DNA of 64,000 bases, taken from positions 44,645-108,644 of the forward strand of contig JBJMKX010000074.1 of NCBI GenBank assembly GCA_045805605.1, in the 5' to 3' direction. Below are positions 47,464 through 56,359 of this stretch, one piece after another. The position numbers were made by a program, and so were the translations under genes. Each line of letters begins with the position of its first letter. Position 1 is the first letter of the stretch. Source of the DNA: DATBDE01 sp045805605 (GTDB lineage: Bacteria; Actinomycetota; Thermoleophilia; Solirubrobacterales; Solirubrobacteraceae). Below the pieces are notes generated by a model. The model was not told the origin of the DNA, did not search any database, and was given only the letters and a program-made list of their open reading frames with translations.

Positions 47464-47477
47464 TGAAATCGCTTCAC
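47463..47477. promoter_or_regulatory. Short inverted repeat after the DHA2 gene
   Basis: GTGAA-ATCGC-TTCAC begins at the last base of the MFS stop codon. The remaining 125 bases before the next gene show no other signal. It may be a weak terminator or an operator of the following lyase-like operon; the arms are only 5 bases. Confidence 0.3.
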
Positions 47478-47602
47478 GAACGCGAGCGCCCTCTCGGCGA
47501 CCTCGCCGGGTCGTTGACAGTCGAGCGCGCGGCGGGATAGCGTCGCGTCGCGCTGTCCGAACGGTCCCCCACCGCGCCGCTGCCCGCGCCGGCCGACCGG
47601 CC

Positions 47603-49321
47603 ATGAGGTCGTTGTGCCGGGAGATGGCGGCTCCCTGGCCGGGGCTGCAGTTCCCCAACGGCACGTACCCCGACTACCTGCACCACGACGAGGCGCCCGC
47701 GAGCACGCGCTACGGGGAGGCGATGCTCGGTTACGGCCTGTTGCAGACGGGCGTGCGTGAGGACGACGACGCGCTGATCGACGCCGGCCTGCGCGGGTTG
47801 CGGTGGTTCGTGCGGCAGACCGAGCTCCAGCGCGACCACCCGAGCGTGTTTGCCAACGCGGCGGTGGCGGCGGCGTACAACCTCGCTCGTCGCAAGGTCG
47901 CGGACCGCCCGGTGTTCCTGGACGCGCGCGACGACTGGGAGCACTGGCTCCGGCGCGCCACCCTGCTCTGGCTGCCGGACACCGGGCACTACGCCAACAA
48001 GTACCTCGTCGAGGTCGTCGCGGTGCTCGAGCTGCTCGACTCCGGGCTCGACTCCAACGTCTCGGGCTCGGTGCTCGCGCACCACGCGACGGCCAGGCAG
48101 CTGGCCGAGCTCCTGATCAACGAGAAGATTCCCGCCATGGCCGACGCCGGGGCGTTCGGGGTCGGCGACAAGCGCGCCTATTTCCTCTCGGACCCTGAAG
48201 GGGGCAACCCGCTCGCGTACCAGGGCCTCTCGTTCGGGATGTACGGGCGCTCCGTGCAGCTGCTGGGCGACCGAGCATCGGATGCCGCCAAGACCGCGCT
48301 GCGCCTCGTCGCGCAGGCATCGTGGGGGCTCATGGGACCCGACGGCGACGTCGCCTACCACGGTCGCTCGCAGGAGCAGGCATGGGCGCTCGCGCTCACG
48401 GCGGCCGGCGCCGAAGCGGCGGTCGAATTTGCGGACGCCAGCTCCGCGCGGTACCACCCGCTGGCCCAGCGCGCCCTGGCGCGCATCCACGATGTCCACG
48501 GCGTGGGTTCCAAGGGACTGTTCCTGACCCCGAGCCTCCGGGAGGACATACGGGACCACCGGCACGGGGTCGACACGTATGCGGGCGTCGTGGGATACAG
48601 CGGTCTTACCCTGGTCGGGGCCAACTGGGCCACCGACCTGCGCGACGACGAGAACCCGCCCGCGGCCGACGGCGGCCCCAACGCGGGGTACGAGTACGAG
48701 CTGGTTCCGCAAAAGACGTCCTTCGCGGTGGTGCAACGCGACCGACTGTGGTTCGCCGTGCGCGCAGCGGCCAAGACCGCCGCTGACGACCTGCGCTACG
48801 ACTTCGGGCTGGTCGCCCTCAAGACGCCGGCGGGCCACGCTCGCTGGGTCGACGTGGTGCGACCGCGCCCACACACCCGAACGGGACCCGACAGCGTGGG
48901 CCCGGTCCTGCGCCGCTCCGGCGGCATCGGGCTCCCCGAGGGCGAGGCGATCGACGTCGCCGCCGACGGGACGGTCACGGTTACCGGCGGGTTCCGCACC
49001 GTGGCCGGCGAGTGGCTGCGCCGCGGCGTCCACTTCCGCTTCCAGCCTCACGAGGGCGGGGTGCGCCTGATCTTCCCCACCGAACGCGGCGATCGGATCA
49101 AGTACTCGGTGTTCTTCGATGCCGACGGCGACGAGCACCCGACGGTCGGGACCAACTCCGTATCGGACACCGTTCAGCGCGTGACGTTCGCCCCCGACGC
49201 CGAGGTGGCCTTCGACGCGGCCGAGTACGCGTCCGGGCGCGACGCCGCGCTCGTGCGCGCAAACCTCTACTTCAAGGAGAGCGACGGCGGTCCGGTCCAC
49301 ATCGTCGTGAGGCCGGCATGA
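47603..49321 (+). CDS. Putative alpha/alpha-toroid polysaccharide-lyase-like protein, copy A
   Basis: 572 residues, no signal peptide. The N-terminal 330 residues are helical repeats with Trp/Tyr-rich turns (YGEAMLGYGLLQTG near 36, DDWEHWLRRATLLWLP near 110, NKYLVEVVAVLELLDSG near 132, PDGDVAYHGRSQEQAWAL near 249); the C-terminal 220 are beta-rich (DDLRYDFGLVALKTPAG near 395, GEWLRRGVHFRFQPHEGG near 470, YSVFFDADGDEHP near 500). This toroid-plus-sandwich order is that of heparinase II/III-like and alginate lyases, and DGxxxxxGRS recalls their conserved motif, but the match is by pattern only. It overlaps a paralogue by 4 bases. Function not established. Confidence 0.7.
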   Translation: MRSLCREMAAPWPGLQFPNGTYPDYLHHDEAPASTRYGEAMLGYGLLQTGVREDDDALIDAGLRGLRWFVRQTELQRDHPSVFANAAVAAAYNLARRKVADRPVFLDARDDWEHWLRRATLLWLPDTGHYANKYLVEVVAVLELLDSGLDSNVSGSVLAHHATARQLAELLINEKIPAMADAGAFGVGDKRAYFLSDPEGGNPLAYQGLSFGMYGRSVQLLGDRASDAAKTALRLVAQASWGLMGPDGDVAYHGRSQEQAWALALTAAGAEAAVEFADASSARYHPLAQRALARIHDVHGVGSKGLFLTPSLREDIRDHRHGVDTYAGVVGYSGLTLVGANWATDLRDDENPPAADGGPNAGYEYELVPQKTSFAVVQRDRLWFAVRAAAKTAADDLRYDFGLVALKTPAGHARWVDVVRPRPHTRTGPDSVGPVLRRSGGIGLPEGEAIDVAADGTVTVTGGFRTVAGEWLRRGVHFRFQPHEGGVRLIFPTERGDRIKYSVFFDADGDEHPTVGTNSVSDTVQRVTFAPDAEVAFDAAEYASGRDAALVRANLYFKESDGGPVHIVVRPA

Positions 49322-51060
49322 GCCAGTGGTCGGATCTGGCGCGAGCGATGGCCGAGCCCTGGCCGGACCTCCAGAACGACGACGGCACCTTCCCGGACTA
49401 CGTCCAGGGCGGCCAACCGGGGGTCAGCGCCCGGTACGGAGAGTCGATGCTGGGCTACGGGCTCCTGCGCACGGGCATCCGCGAGAACGAGCGGAGGTTC
49501 ATCGACGCCGGGCTTCGTGGGACGAGCTACGCCGTCGACCACCCGGAGCTGCAGCGCGACCGGCCGTCGGTGTTCGAGGACCTCGCCGTCGCCAGCAGCT
49601 ACAACCTCTGCCGGCGTCACCTCGCCGACTATGCGCCGTTTCAGCGCCGCAGGGACGCCTGGGAGCACTGGCTGCGCCGCTCGCGCATGACCCGCCTGGA
49701 CAGCATCGACCACTTCGTCAACAAGCAGGTGGTCGAGGCGGCGGGCGTCCTCGAGCTGCTCCGCACCGGCGTGCGCTCGAGCCTTCCCGATGCGACCCTC
49801 GGAGGCCAGCGCGATCACGCTCGTTCCCTGGCCATCGATCTCGCGAACCACCGCGTCCCGGCGATCGCCGACCATGACGGCGTCGCGGTGGACGGCACCG
49901 AGACGCTCGTCCTCTCGGATCCGCCGAGCTATGCACTCGCCTACCACGCCCTGTCGTGCGGGATGCTCGCCCGCGTGGTCGACCGGCTGGGCGACCTCGC
50001 CACGAGCTCGGCGCGCGACGCCCTGCGCCAGGTCGTGCGCGCGTCGTGGTGGCTCACGGCACCCGACGGGGACCTCGCGTACATGGGGCGCTCGCAGGAG
50101 CAGGCGTGGGCGCTGCCGGCCACCGCCTACGCCGCCGAGGTGGCGGCGGCCGCCCCGGGGTCGGACGTCGCCGAGGACGCCCGTTTCCGCGCGCTCTCGG
50201 CGCGGGCGCTGCAGCGGTTGCGTGACGCGTACACGATCGGGCCGACCGGGTTGTGGATCGTGCCGGCGCTTGCGCTCGACCCGGTATCGGGCTTGCGCGG
50301 CCTCGACCACTACGCCGGCGCCAGCGTCTATTGCGGTCTGACGCTCGTCGCGCTCGGGTGGGTACTCGACGCGCTGGGCGGGCGCGACGTCGCGCCGGGC
50401 GAGATCGGCGGGGATGCGGGCAGCGCCGTCTCGCTCTCGCGCGGCGAGGCCGAGCTCACGATGGTGCGCGACGACGACGCCTGGTTCGCCGTCAAGCGCG
50501 CCTGCAGCCGCTCGGACTTCCCCGATGACCTGCGCTACGACTTCGGGCTGATCGCGCTCAAGCGCTCGACCGGCTCGGCCGATTGGCAGGACCTCCTACC
50601 GATCCGGCCGCGCACCGAACACCAGCGCGACAGCGCCGGCCCGATCCTGCTGGGGGCCGGCGCGCCGGCCTTCCCGCACGGGCAGAGCATGACCGTGCGC
50701 GAGGACGGGACGGTCGTGGTGAGGGGCGGGTTCCTCGCGGGCGACGGCGAGTGGCGCCGGCGCGGCGTGTCGTTCGCGTTCGCGCGCGCGGGCGCGGGCG
50801 CCGTCCGGCTGCGCTTCGACGCCGTGGCCGGCGACCGGTTCGAGTACTCGGTGTTCTTCGTCGACGACGGCGGCCCGGGGCCGCAGTCCGACGCCACCTC
50901 GGTCTTCGACGGGTCGCTGCGGGCGACCAGCACGGCGCTTGACGACGTGAGCTTCGAGTCCCGGTACGCCTCGGACGCGGTGCCGAAGCTCGTGCGCGCG
51001 CGGCTCGCGCTGCGGGCCGCGGCCGACGGGCCCCTGGACGTGACCACCGGTCCGGTATGA
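49318..51060 (+). CDS. Putative alpha/alpha-toroid polysaccharide-lyase-like protein, copy B
   Basis: 580 residues, a paralogue of the preceding gene along its whole length. Shared landmarks: WPDLQNDDGTFPDYVQGG near 15, RYGESMLGYGLLRTGIRE near 39, DAWEHWLRRSRMTRLDSIDH near 118, APDGDLAYMGRSQEQAWAL near 247, LDHYAGASVYCGLTL near 325, DDLRYDFGLIALKRSTG near 403 and RFEYSVFFVDDGG near 508. The invariant GRSQEQAWAL and DDLRYDFGL mark the likely functional centre. ATG overlaps copy A's stop (ATGA), and its own stop overlaps the phosphoesterase start. Cytoplasmic by sequence. Duplication with retention of both suggests a two-subunit or two-substrate system. Confidence 0.7.
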   Translation: MSQWSDLARAMAEPWPDLQNDDGTFPDYVQGGQPGVSARYGESMLGYGLLRTGIRENERRFIDAGLRGTSYAVDHPELQRDRPSVFEDLAVASSYNLCRRHLADYAPFQRRRDAWEHWLRRSRMTRLDSIDHFVNKQVVEAAGVLELLRTGVRSSLPDATLGGQRDHARSLAIDLANHRVPAIADHDGVAVDGTETLVLSDPPSYALAYHALSCGMLARVVDRLGDLATSSARDALRQVVRASWWLTAPDGDLAYMGRSQEQAWALPATAYAAEVAAAAPGSDVAEDARFRALSARALQRLRDAYTIGPTGLWIVPALALDPVSGLRGLDHYAGASVYCGLTLVALGWVLDALGGRDVAPGEIGGDAGSAVSLSRGEAELTMVRDDDAWFAVKRACSRSDFPDDLRYDFGLIALKRSTGSADWQDLLPIRPRTEHQRDSAGPILLGAGAPAFPHGQSMTVREDGTVVVRGGFLAGDGEWRRRGVSFAFARAGAGAVRLRFDAVAGDRFEYSVFFVDDGGPGPQSDATSVFDGSLRATSTALDDVSFESRYASDAVPKLVRARLALRAAADGPLDVTTGPV

Positions 51061-52565
51061 GCACCGGGTCGCGCGAATCCGCCCAGGGCGCAGGCTGGGA
51101 GTGCCGGCCCGGACGCTACGTGGAGCGCGTGACCAAGCGCGACCGGCCGTTCAACTGGCTGACGGCCAGGCCGTTGTGGCAGTCGCGCAACGACCGCCTG
51201 GCCCGCTGGTTCGGCGATCCCACCGACGACCGGCGCCGCGCGTGGATGGAGGCGCTCGGGGTGACCGACGCGGACCTCGTCGTCGATCACTCGCAGGGCG
51301 AGCGCATCGCGTTCCTCGTCGCGGCCGACACGGGCGAGGGGGATGCCTCGCAGTTGGCCGTGGTCGATCCGCTGCTCAGCCAGGGCGAGGGCACCGCGTT
51401 CCTGCTCATCAGCGGCGACGTCATCTATCCGGCCGGCGGAGTAGACAGCTACCGGGAGCGGTTCTTCCGCCCCTATGACCGCTACGGGGGGCCGATCTAC
51501 GCCATCCCCGGCAACCACGACTGGTACGACGATGGGGCCGGGTTCATGTTCTGGTTCTGCGGCGCCGAGGAGGCCCTCAAGCGGCCGCGGGCTCGCGCTC
51601 TCAGCCGGGCCTGGATCCGCGACCTGCTCTGGAGGCGGGCCCCGAGCGCCGACGAGGCGGCGATCGCAGGCATGCGGGCGATGCGAGAGTCGCCCGGCCG
51701 GCGAGCCCCGCAGCGGGCCCCGTACCTGGCCATCGACACCGGCCCGCTGCGGTTGGTGGGCATCGACACCGGAATCTCCGGAGGCATCGACCGGGAGCAG
51801 GGCGATTGGCTCAGGCGCGTGTCCAGCGAGTCCCCCCTTCCCAAGGTGCTCTTCACGGGGAAGCCGATCTACGTCGACGGCGACTACCACCCGGGGCCGA
51901 TCGAGGGCGGCGGCTACGTCGACGACATCGTGCGCGACCCCGCCCACAACTACATCGCGGCGATCGGGGGCGACATCCACAACTACCAGCGCTACCCGGT
52001 GCGGCTCGAGGACGGCAGGACGCTGCTCTACCTGGTCAACGGGGGCGGGGGCGCGTTCATGCATGCGACGCACGACATCCCCAACCTGGACGAGACCGAG
52101 CTCGAAGGCGTGAAGGAGGCGGCGTTCCGCTGCTATCCGCTGCGCGGGGACTCGTTGTCGCGTTTCAGCCAGCTCTATGGGCGCAAGCTGTGGCTCCCGA
52201 GGCGGCTCGTCTTCGTCGCCCCCGACGTGGCGTCGGCCATCGTGGGCCGGCGGCTGGGCATCCAGCCGACGCGCCCGTCTGCCCGCGAAGTGAAGATCAC
52301 GCTACGCGCGCGCTTCGCGGCCCGCGTCCTGTACTGGCTTCCCGGGCGCGGCCGAGGGGCGCTGCACCTACCATTCTCGGAGTGGCTGGACTGGAACCAG
52401 CCGCCGATGTTCAAGAGCTTCCTCCGCGTCGACGCCGGTCCCGACGAGGTCCACATCCGCTGCTTTGCCGCCACCGGCTGCGAGAGCCAACAGGACGCTC
52501 CGCCGATCGAGGACAGCCTTCACGCCCGCCGGCGGGTGGACGGCGCCTGGGAGTGGCTGATCTGA
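51057..52565 (+). CDS. Metallophosphoesterase coupled to lyase-like genes
   Basis: 502 residues, ATG overlapping the previous stop. Calcineurin-type metal motifs: FLVAADTGEGD near 86 (DTG in place of D-x-H), FLLISGDVIYPAGG near 115 (GD), YAIPGNHDWYDD near 147 (GNHD) and AIGGDIHNYQRY near 302 (GD-x-H-N); the usual final HxH is less clear (GGAFMHATHD near 332). About 50 residues are inserted after GNHD. The C-terminal 150 residues are an extra domain (LYWLPGRGRGALHLPFSEW). No signal peptide. Substrate unknown; the operon suggests work on a product of the two toroid proteins. It converges with the FAD oxidase gene, three bases apart. Confidence 0.83.
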   Translation: MSTGSRESAQGAGWECRPGRYVERVTKRDRPFNWLTARPLWQSRNDRLARWFGDPTDDRRRAWMEALGVTDADLVVDHSQGERIAFLVAADTGEGDASQLAVVDPLLSQGEGTAFLLISGDVIYPAGGVDSYRERFFRPYDRYGGPIYAIPGNHDWYDDGAGFMFWFCGAEEALKRPRARALSRAWIRDLLWRRAPSADEAAIAGMRAMRESPGRRAPQRAPYLAIDTGPLRLVGIDTGISGGIDREQGDWLRRVSSESPLPKVLFTGKPIYVDGDYHPGPIEGGGYVDDIVRDPAHNYIAAIGGDIHNYQRYPVRLEDGRTLLYLVNGGGGAFMHATHDIPNLDETELEGVKEAAFRCYPLRGDSLSRFSQLYGRKLWLPRRLVFVAPDVASAIVGRRLGIQPTRPSAREVKITLRARFAARVLYWLPGRGRGALHLPFSEWLDWNQPPMFKSFLRVDAGPDEVHIRCFAATGCESQQDAPPIEDSLHARRRVDGAWEWLI

Positions 52566-52568
52566 CCG

Positions 52569-54053
52569 CTACGGTGCGAACCGGTCCGCGGAGATGCCGA
52601 CGCGCTTGGTGAACGGGCTGTCGAAGACGCCGTCGGGGTCGAGCTCGCGGCGCACCTCCACCCATTCGTCGTAGCGCGGGTACATGGACCGGACGAGGTC
52701 GTGGCTGCCGGTCAGCGTGTTGACCTGGCCCCAGTGCGGGCGGCCGCCGAGCGCATACAGCGCCTCCTCGTAGGCCGCCAGCAGCTCGTAGCCGCCTTCG
52801 ATGCGCGTGAGCTGGATGAGCTCGATCATCATCGTGTCGCAGCCGTGCATCATCGACATGTAGGCCGGCGATCCCTTGACGAAGCGGAAGGAGAGCGGCG
52901 AGCTCTGATACGCCTCGCCGAGCCCGCGCCGCTCCGCGGCCACCTCGATGATCCGATCGACGGCCTCGAGGTGGCGCCCGTCCATCGGCACGCCGATCTC
53001 GGCCGAGTAGGCGGGCAGGACGTTGGCGGCGCCGATGTTCAGCACCTTGTAGCTGACCTCGTCGTACTCGTCCTTGATCAGCGCCCGGATCGCGTTCTCG
53101 AGCAGGAACGGGCACAGGCTGGGCTTGAGGTCCACCAGGAGGTTGATGATGTGGGGCGTGAGCGGGAACGCGGATGCGAGCTCGACGGCCCAGTTGCGCG
53201 TGCGCTTGTCGAGTGCCTTGCGTTCGGGTGACTCGGTGTAGTTGCGGGTGGTGACCAGGCACGGGTAGGCGTGCTTGCGCCGGTAGGGGCTGAAGAGGAC
53301 CTCGTAATGGCGGTTGCGGCGCAAGACCTCGCCGTCTGAGAGGTCGGCCCTGACCTGCTCCCAGGTGCGAAACGTGCGCACCTCCTGGAGGAAGTACTTG
53401 GGCTCGACCTCGAGCATCGCCGTGCACAGGACGCCCATGCAGCCCATGGACACGCTCACGGCGTCGAACATGGCGTCGGATTGGCGCAGGATGCGGTCCT
53501 TGCCGTGATGGGCCGCGTAGGCCGTCGGGTCGGTCGGCCCGTCGGCGCGCTCGATGCGGTAGACGCGGCCGTTTCCCGCCACCAGGTCGATTGAGCGCAC
53601 GAAGTCGTTGAGCGGCCCGAAGGTGATCCCCGAGCCGTGGGTGGAGGTGGAGATGACCCCGGCAACGGTCTGGTGGTCGTAGCCGCCCATGTTCGAGAGT
53701 GCCAGCCCCTGCTCGTCGAGGTACGCGTTCAGCTCCTTGATGCGGACACCGGAGCCGGCACGGACGAGGTGCCGTTCCGCCCACGCGGGGCGCAGGAAGT
53801 CCGGCTCTGGGGCGGGCACGCGCGAGAGCTGTCCGGTCAGGATCACGAACCCGTCGCCGAGCGCGACGTCGGACCACGAGTGGCCCGAGCCGACCGCGCG
53901 GGCGGCCGCTCCCATCCGCCCGGCCTCGCCCACGATGGCCGCCACCTGCTCCAGGGACTCGGGCTCGTAGATCCGCAGGGGGTCGATGGACTGGTTGCCG
54001 AGGTGGTTCTTCCAGGAGCTCCGCGCGTCGAAGGCGAGCTCGGGCGGCATCAT
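52569..54053 (-). CDS. FAD-dependent oxidase of the VAO family (aldonolactone/alditol-oxidase-like)
   Basis: 494 residues. N-terminal FAD-binding domain: IYEPESLEQVAAIVGEA near 28, ARAVGSGHSWSDVAL near 51, where the His of GSGHS is the residue that carries covalent FAD in alditol and gulonolactone oxidases, then GYDHQTVAGVISTSTHGSG near 122 and VSMGCMGVLCTAMLEV near 200. The C-terminal ALO-type domain ends with GGRPHWGQVNTL near 440 and LDPDGVFDSPFTKRVG. Such enzymes oxidise sugar alcohols or aldonolactones with O2. ATG overlaps the stop of the GMC oxidase gene, forming a two-flavoprotein operon. Confidence 0.87.
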   Translation of the reverse strand: MMPPELAFDARSSWKNHLGNQSIDPLRIYEPESLEQVAAIVGEAGRMGAAARAVGSGHSWSDVALGDGFVILTGQLSRVPAPEPDFLRPAWAERHLVRAGSGVRIKELNAYLDEQGLALSNMGGYDHQTVAGVISTSTHGSGITFGPLNDFVRSIDLVAGNGRVYRIERADGPTDPTAYAAHHGKDRILRQSDAMFDAVSVSMGCMGVLCTAMLEVEPKYFLQEVRTFRTWEQVRADLSDGEVLRRNRHYEVLFSPYRRKHAYPCLVTTRNYTESPERKALDKRTRNWAVELASAFPLTPHIINLLVDLKPSLCPFLLENAIRALIKDEYDEVSYKVLNIGAANVLPAYSAEIGVPMDGRHLEAVDRIIEVAAERRGLGEAYQSSPLSFRFVKGSPAYMSMMHGCDTMMIELIQLTRIEGGYELLAAYEEALYALGGRPHWGQVNTLTGSHDLVRSMYPRYDEWVEVRRELDPDGVFDSPFTKRVGISADRFAP

Positions 54054-55618
54054 CCGCTCCGTTGCGCCAGAAGGCGCTCGACGCCGCGCTCGGCCAGCGC
54101 CGCGATGGTCTTGGAGGGGTTCACGCCCAGGGCGGTGGGGACGACGGAGCCATCCAGGACATAGAGCCCGTCGTAGCCGTGGACCCTGCCGGCGTCGTCC
54201 ACCACGCCCGTCTCGGGGTCGTCGGACATCGGGCAGCCGCCGAGCGGGTGGACGGTGATGAACTTGCCCAGCGGGCCGGCGTCTAGGGCGAAGAACGAGC
54301 CGGCCTCCGCCGCCTCGGCCAGCTCGCCTGCCGCCTGCCGCATCCCGTCGAAGAGCTCGGCGCTGTCGGACTTGCTCCAGCGGATGTCCAGGGTGCGAAA
54401 CAGAGGCGTGAGCCGAAAGCGCCCGCTGGCGGTGTCCCTGCCGATCATCAGGAAGACCAGCGTGTCGCCGATCGGCGCGTGCCCCTTCAGGCGCACGTTG
54501 CGGTGGGTCACCGTCCGGTCGGTGAGGCCGAGCCTGGCGACCGCGTTCTTTGCGTGCAGCACCACTCGGCCCCAACCGGTGAGCGCGTTGACGCCGCGCA
54601 CGATCTCGAGGACCCCGCCGAAGCTCGCCGGCAGCCCGCCGTCGGCCACCATGAAGCCGCGGTCGCCGTAGACCACCCGGCTCGTCATCGACGGGCCATA
54701 GTCGGTACGCGCCCCCGCGACGTCGGAGGCACGAGGGTCGACAGCCAGGCCCAGCGCGTCGCCGTTGCCGGAGAAGCGCGTGCCCAGCGCCGCCGAGAGG
54801 CGCCCGAGTCCGCGCCGGCTCTTCAGGAGCAGGCGGGTCGAGCCGAGGGTGCCCGCCGCGAGGACGAGGATCGGCGCCTCGACCTCGCCCTTGACCCGGT
54901 ACTGGAGGTCGCGGAACCACACGCGCCAGTTGCCGCCCGACCGCTCGGGGGCGTCGATCCCGGTCGCCTCGTGGAGCGGGTAGACCTCCGCGCCGTGGGC
55001 CTCCGCGCGGGCGACATACGTGATGTCCACCGTGTTCTTCGCCATCAACGGGCAGCCGAGGTCGCAGCGGCCCAGGTTCTCGCACCCCTGCTGGGCGACC
55101 CCGCTGAACGGGTGCCGGCGGCGCTCGCCGAAGTGCACGGCCAGGGGCAGGCGCTCGGGGTCATGCCCCGCCCGTCGTCCCATTGCCGCGAACGAGCGCA
55201 CCTTGGGAAGGTCCGGCTCGAGGGGGGTGGTGCGGGGCTGGAGCGCCTCCTCGGTGCGGTCGTAGTAGGGATCCAGCGCCGGCCGGTCGATGGCGGCCGG
55301 CCAATGCGGATCGTCGAAGACGTCGGATGGCGCGCGCAGCTGGACGTTGGCGTAGACGAGCGAGCCGCCGCCCACCCCTGCCGCGGTCAGCACCGAGAGG
55401 TCCTTCATCAAGCGCAAGTCGAACATGCCGCCCGGGTTCAGCGCGGGATGCCAGAAGGCGTAGGGCGCCTGCGACGGGCGATCCGGGTAGTCGCCGGCCC
55501 CGAACCGCCGGCCGCGCTCGAGCACGCACACGCGCAGGCCGGCCTCGGCCAGGCGGCAGGCGCTGATGCCGCCGCCGAAGCCGGAACCCACGACGACGGC
55601 GTCATAGGCGTGCTCCAC
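54050..55618 (-). CDS. GMC-family flavin oxidoreductase (cholesterol-oxidase-like)
   Basis: 522 residues, GTG start. FAD-binding VVVGSGFGGGISACRLAEAG near 8, VCVLERGRRF near 30, LSVLTAAGVGGGSLVYANV near 75 (class signature), QGCENLGRCDLGCPLMAKNT near 178, LVLAAGTLGSTRLLL near 253 and the C-terminal HPLGGCPMSDDP near 452 plus GVNPSKTIAALAER near 498 (catalytic His and Asn region). The double-glycine and Cys-rich segment resemble the cholesterol-oxidase branch of GMC proteins; no signal peptide. It oxidises an alcohol to a ketone or aldehyde. Operon with the VAO-type oxidase; 183 bases separate it from the upstream VOC gene. Confidence 0.88.
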   Translation of the reverse strand: MEHAYDAVVVGSGFGGGISACRLAEAGLRVCVLERGRRFGAGDYPDRPSQAPYAFWHPALNPGGMFDLRLMKDLSVLTAAGVGGGSLVYANVQLRAPSDVFDDPHWPAAIDRPALDPYYDRTEEALQPRTTPLEPDLPKVRSFAAMGRRAGHDPERLPLAVHFGERRRHPFSGVAQQGCENLGRCDLGCPLMAKNTVDITYVARAEAHGAEVYPLHEATGIDAPERSGGNWRVWFRDLQYRVKGEVEAPILVLAAGTLGSTRLLLKSRRGLGRLSAALGTRFSGNGDALGLAVDPRASDVAGARTDYGPSMTSRVVYGDRGFMVADGGLPASFGGVLEIVRGVNALTGWGRVVLHAKNAVARLGLTDRTVTHRNVRLKGHAPIGDTLVFLMIGRDTASGRFRLTPLFRTLDIRWSKSDSAELFDGMRQAAGELAEAAEAGSFFALDAGPLGKFITVHPLGGCPMSDDPETGVVDDAGRVHGYDGLYVLDGSVVPTALGVNPSKTIAALAERGVERLLAQRSG

Positions 55619-55801
55619 GGGAGGGTCTACGGCGTGTACCGGATGAACAACGGGTCGATCGAGATCCTCAGCACGACGCCGCTCACGATCGGGAACAGCT
55701 CACCATCCGGCGCCCTCCCCACGAGTTCGCTGACTGATCAGCCGACCCTAATCGGATCGTCCGCGCCCGTGCAAGGTCGGACGGAGGTGTGCCAGGCTGC
55801 G

Positions 55802-56359
55802 TCATGGACCGGGGCGCGGGGTCATGAACGCCGCCGCGGTGCCGATTCCCGCGCTCGGGCGCAGGGTGGCGATGCGGCGACCGGGCTGCACCGCATCGCG
55901 CGGCTCGCCCAGATGCGGTGCCAGAGCAGGATGGGGATCGTCGACGGTCGGCACGACTGCCACCAGGCCCCAGAGCCGGGTCTCGCCCCCAGGGGCACCG
56001 ACGAGCTCGACGATCGTCGGGCCGGCGCGGAAGAACGCCATGCGGTTGTCGCGCAGGTCGTCGCGCTCCCGCCGCAGGTCGAGGCCGTCGGCGAGCAGCT
56101 CGTCGAGGGTGCGTTCGAAGTCGGCGGCGGTCATCACCACGTGGTCGAGCGCCAGCGCGCCGTTGGGATGCGGCGGGCCGGGCAGAGGGGCCTCGACCGC
56201 GGTGCCGAGCGTCCAGCCGAGGATCCCGTCCCCGCGGTCGCCCCCCACGAGGTCGAGCGCAACCCCGCCCAGCACCGCCCGCCCGTCCTGTACGGCGAAG
56301 CCGATCGCCGCCCACGTCTCGGGCTCGTCCGCGATCTCGAGCGCGACGAGGTCAGCCAC
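55802..56359 (-). CDS. VOC-superfamily (glyoxalase-like) protein
   Basis: 185 residues from GTG 56359, which overlaps the enoyl-CoA hydratase stop by 8 bases. The N-terminal module (VALEIADEPETWAAIGFAV, GRAVLGGVALDLVGG) and the clearer C-terminal module (LALDHVVMTAADFERTLDEL near 72, MAFFRAGPTIVELVG near 107, RLWGLVAVVPTVDD near 130) form the paired beta-alpha-beta-beta-beta units of VOC proteins, with His in LDHVV and Glu in IVELVG as possible metal ligands. These are often methylmalonyl-CoA epimerase-like or dioxygenase-like. Coupling to an enoyl-CoA hydratase suggests an acyl-CoA pathway. Confidence 0.8.
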   Translation of the reverse strand: MADLVALEIADEPETWAAIGFAVQDGRAVLGGVALDLVGGDRGDGILGWTLGTAVEAPLPGPPHPNGALALDHVVMTAADFERTLDELLADGLDLRRERDDLRDNRMAFFRAGPTIVELVGAPGGETRLWGLVAVVPTVDDPHPALAPHLGEPRDAVQPGRRIATLRPSAGIGTAAAFMTPRPGP

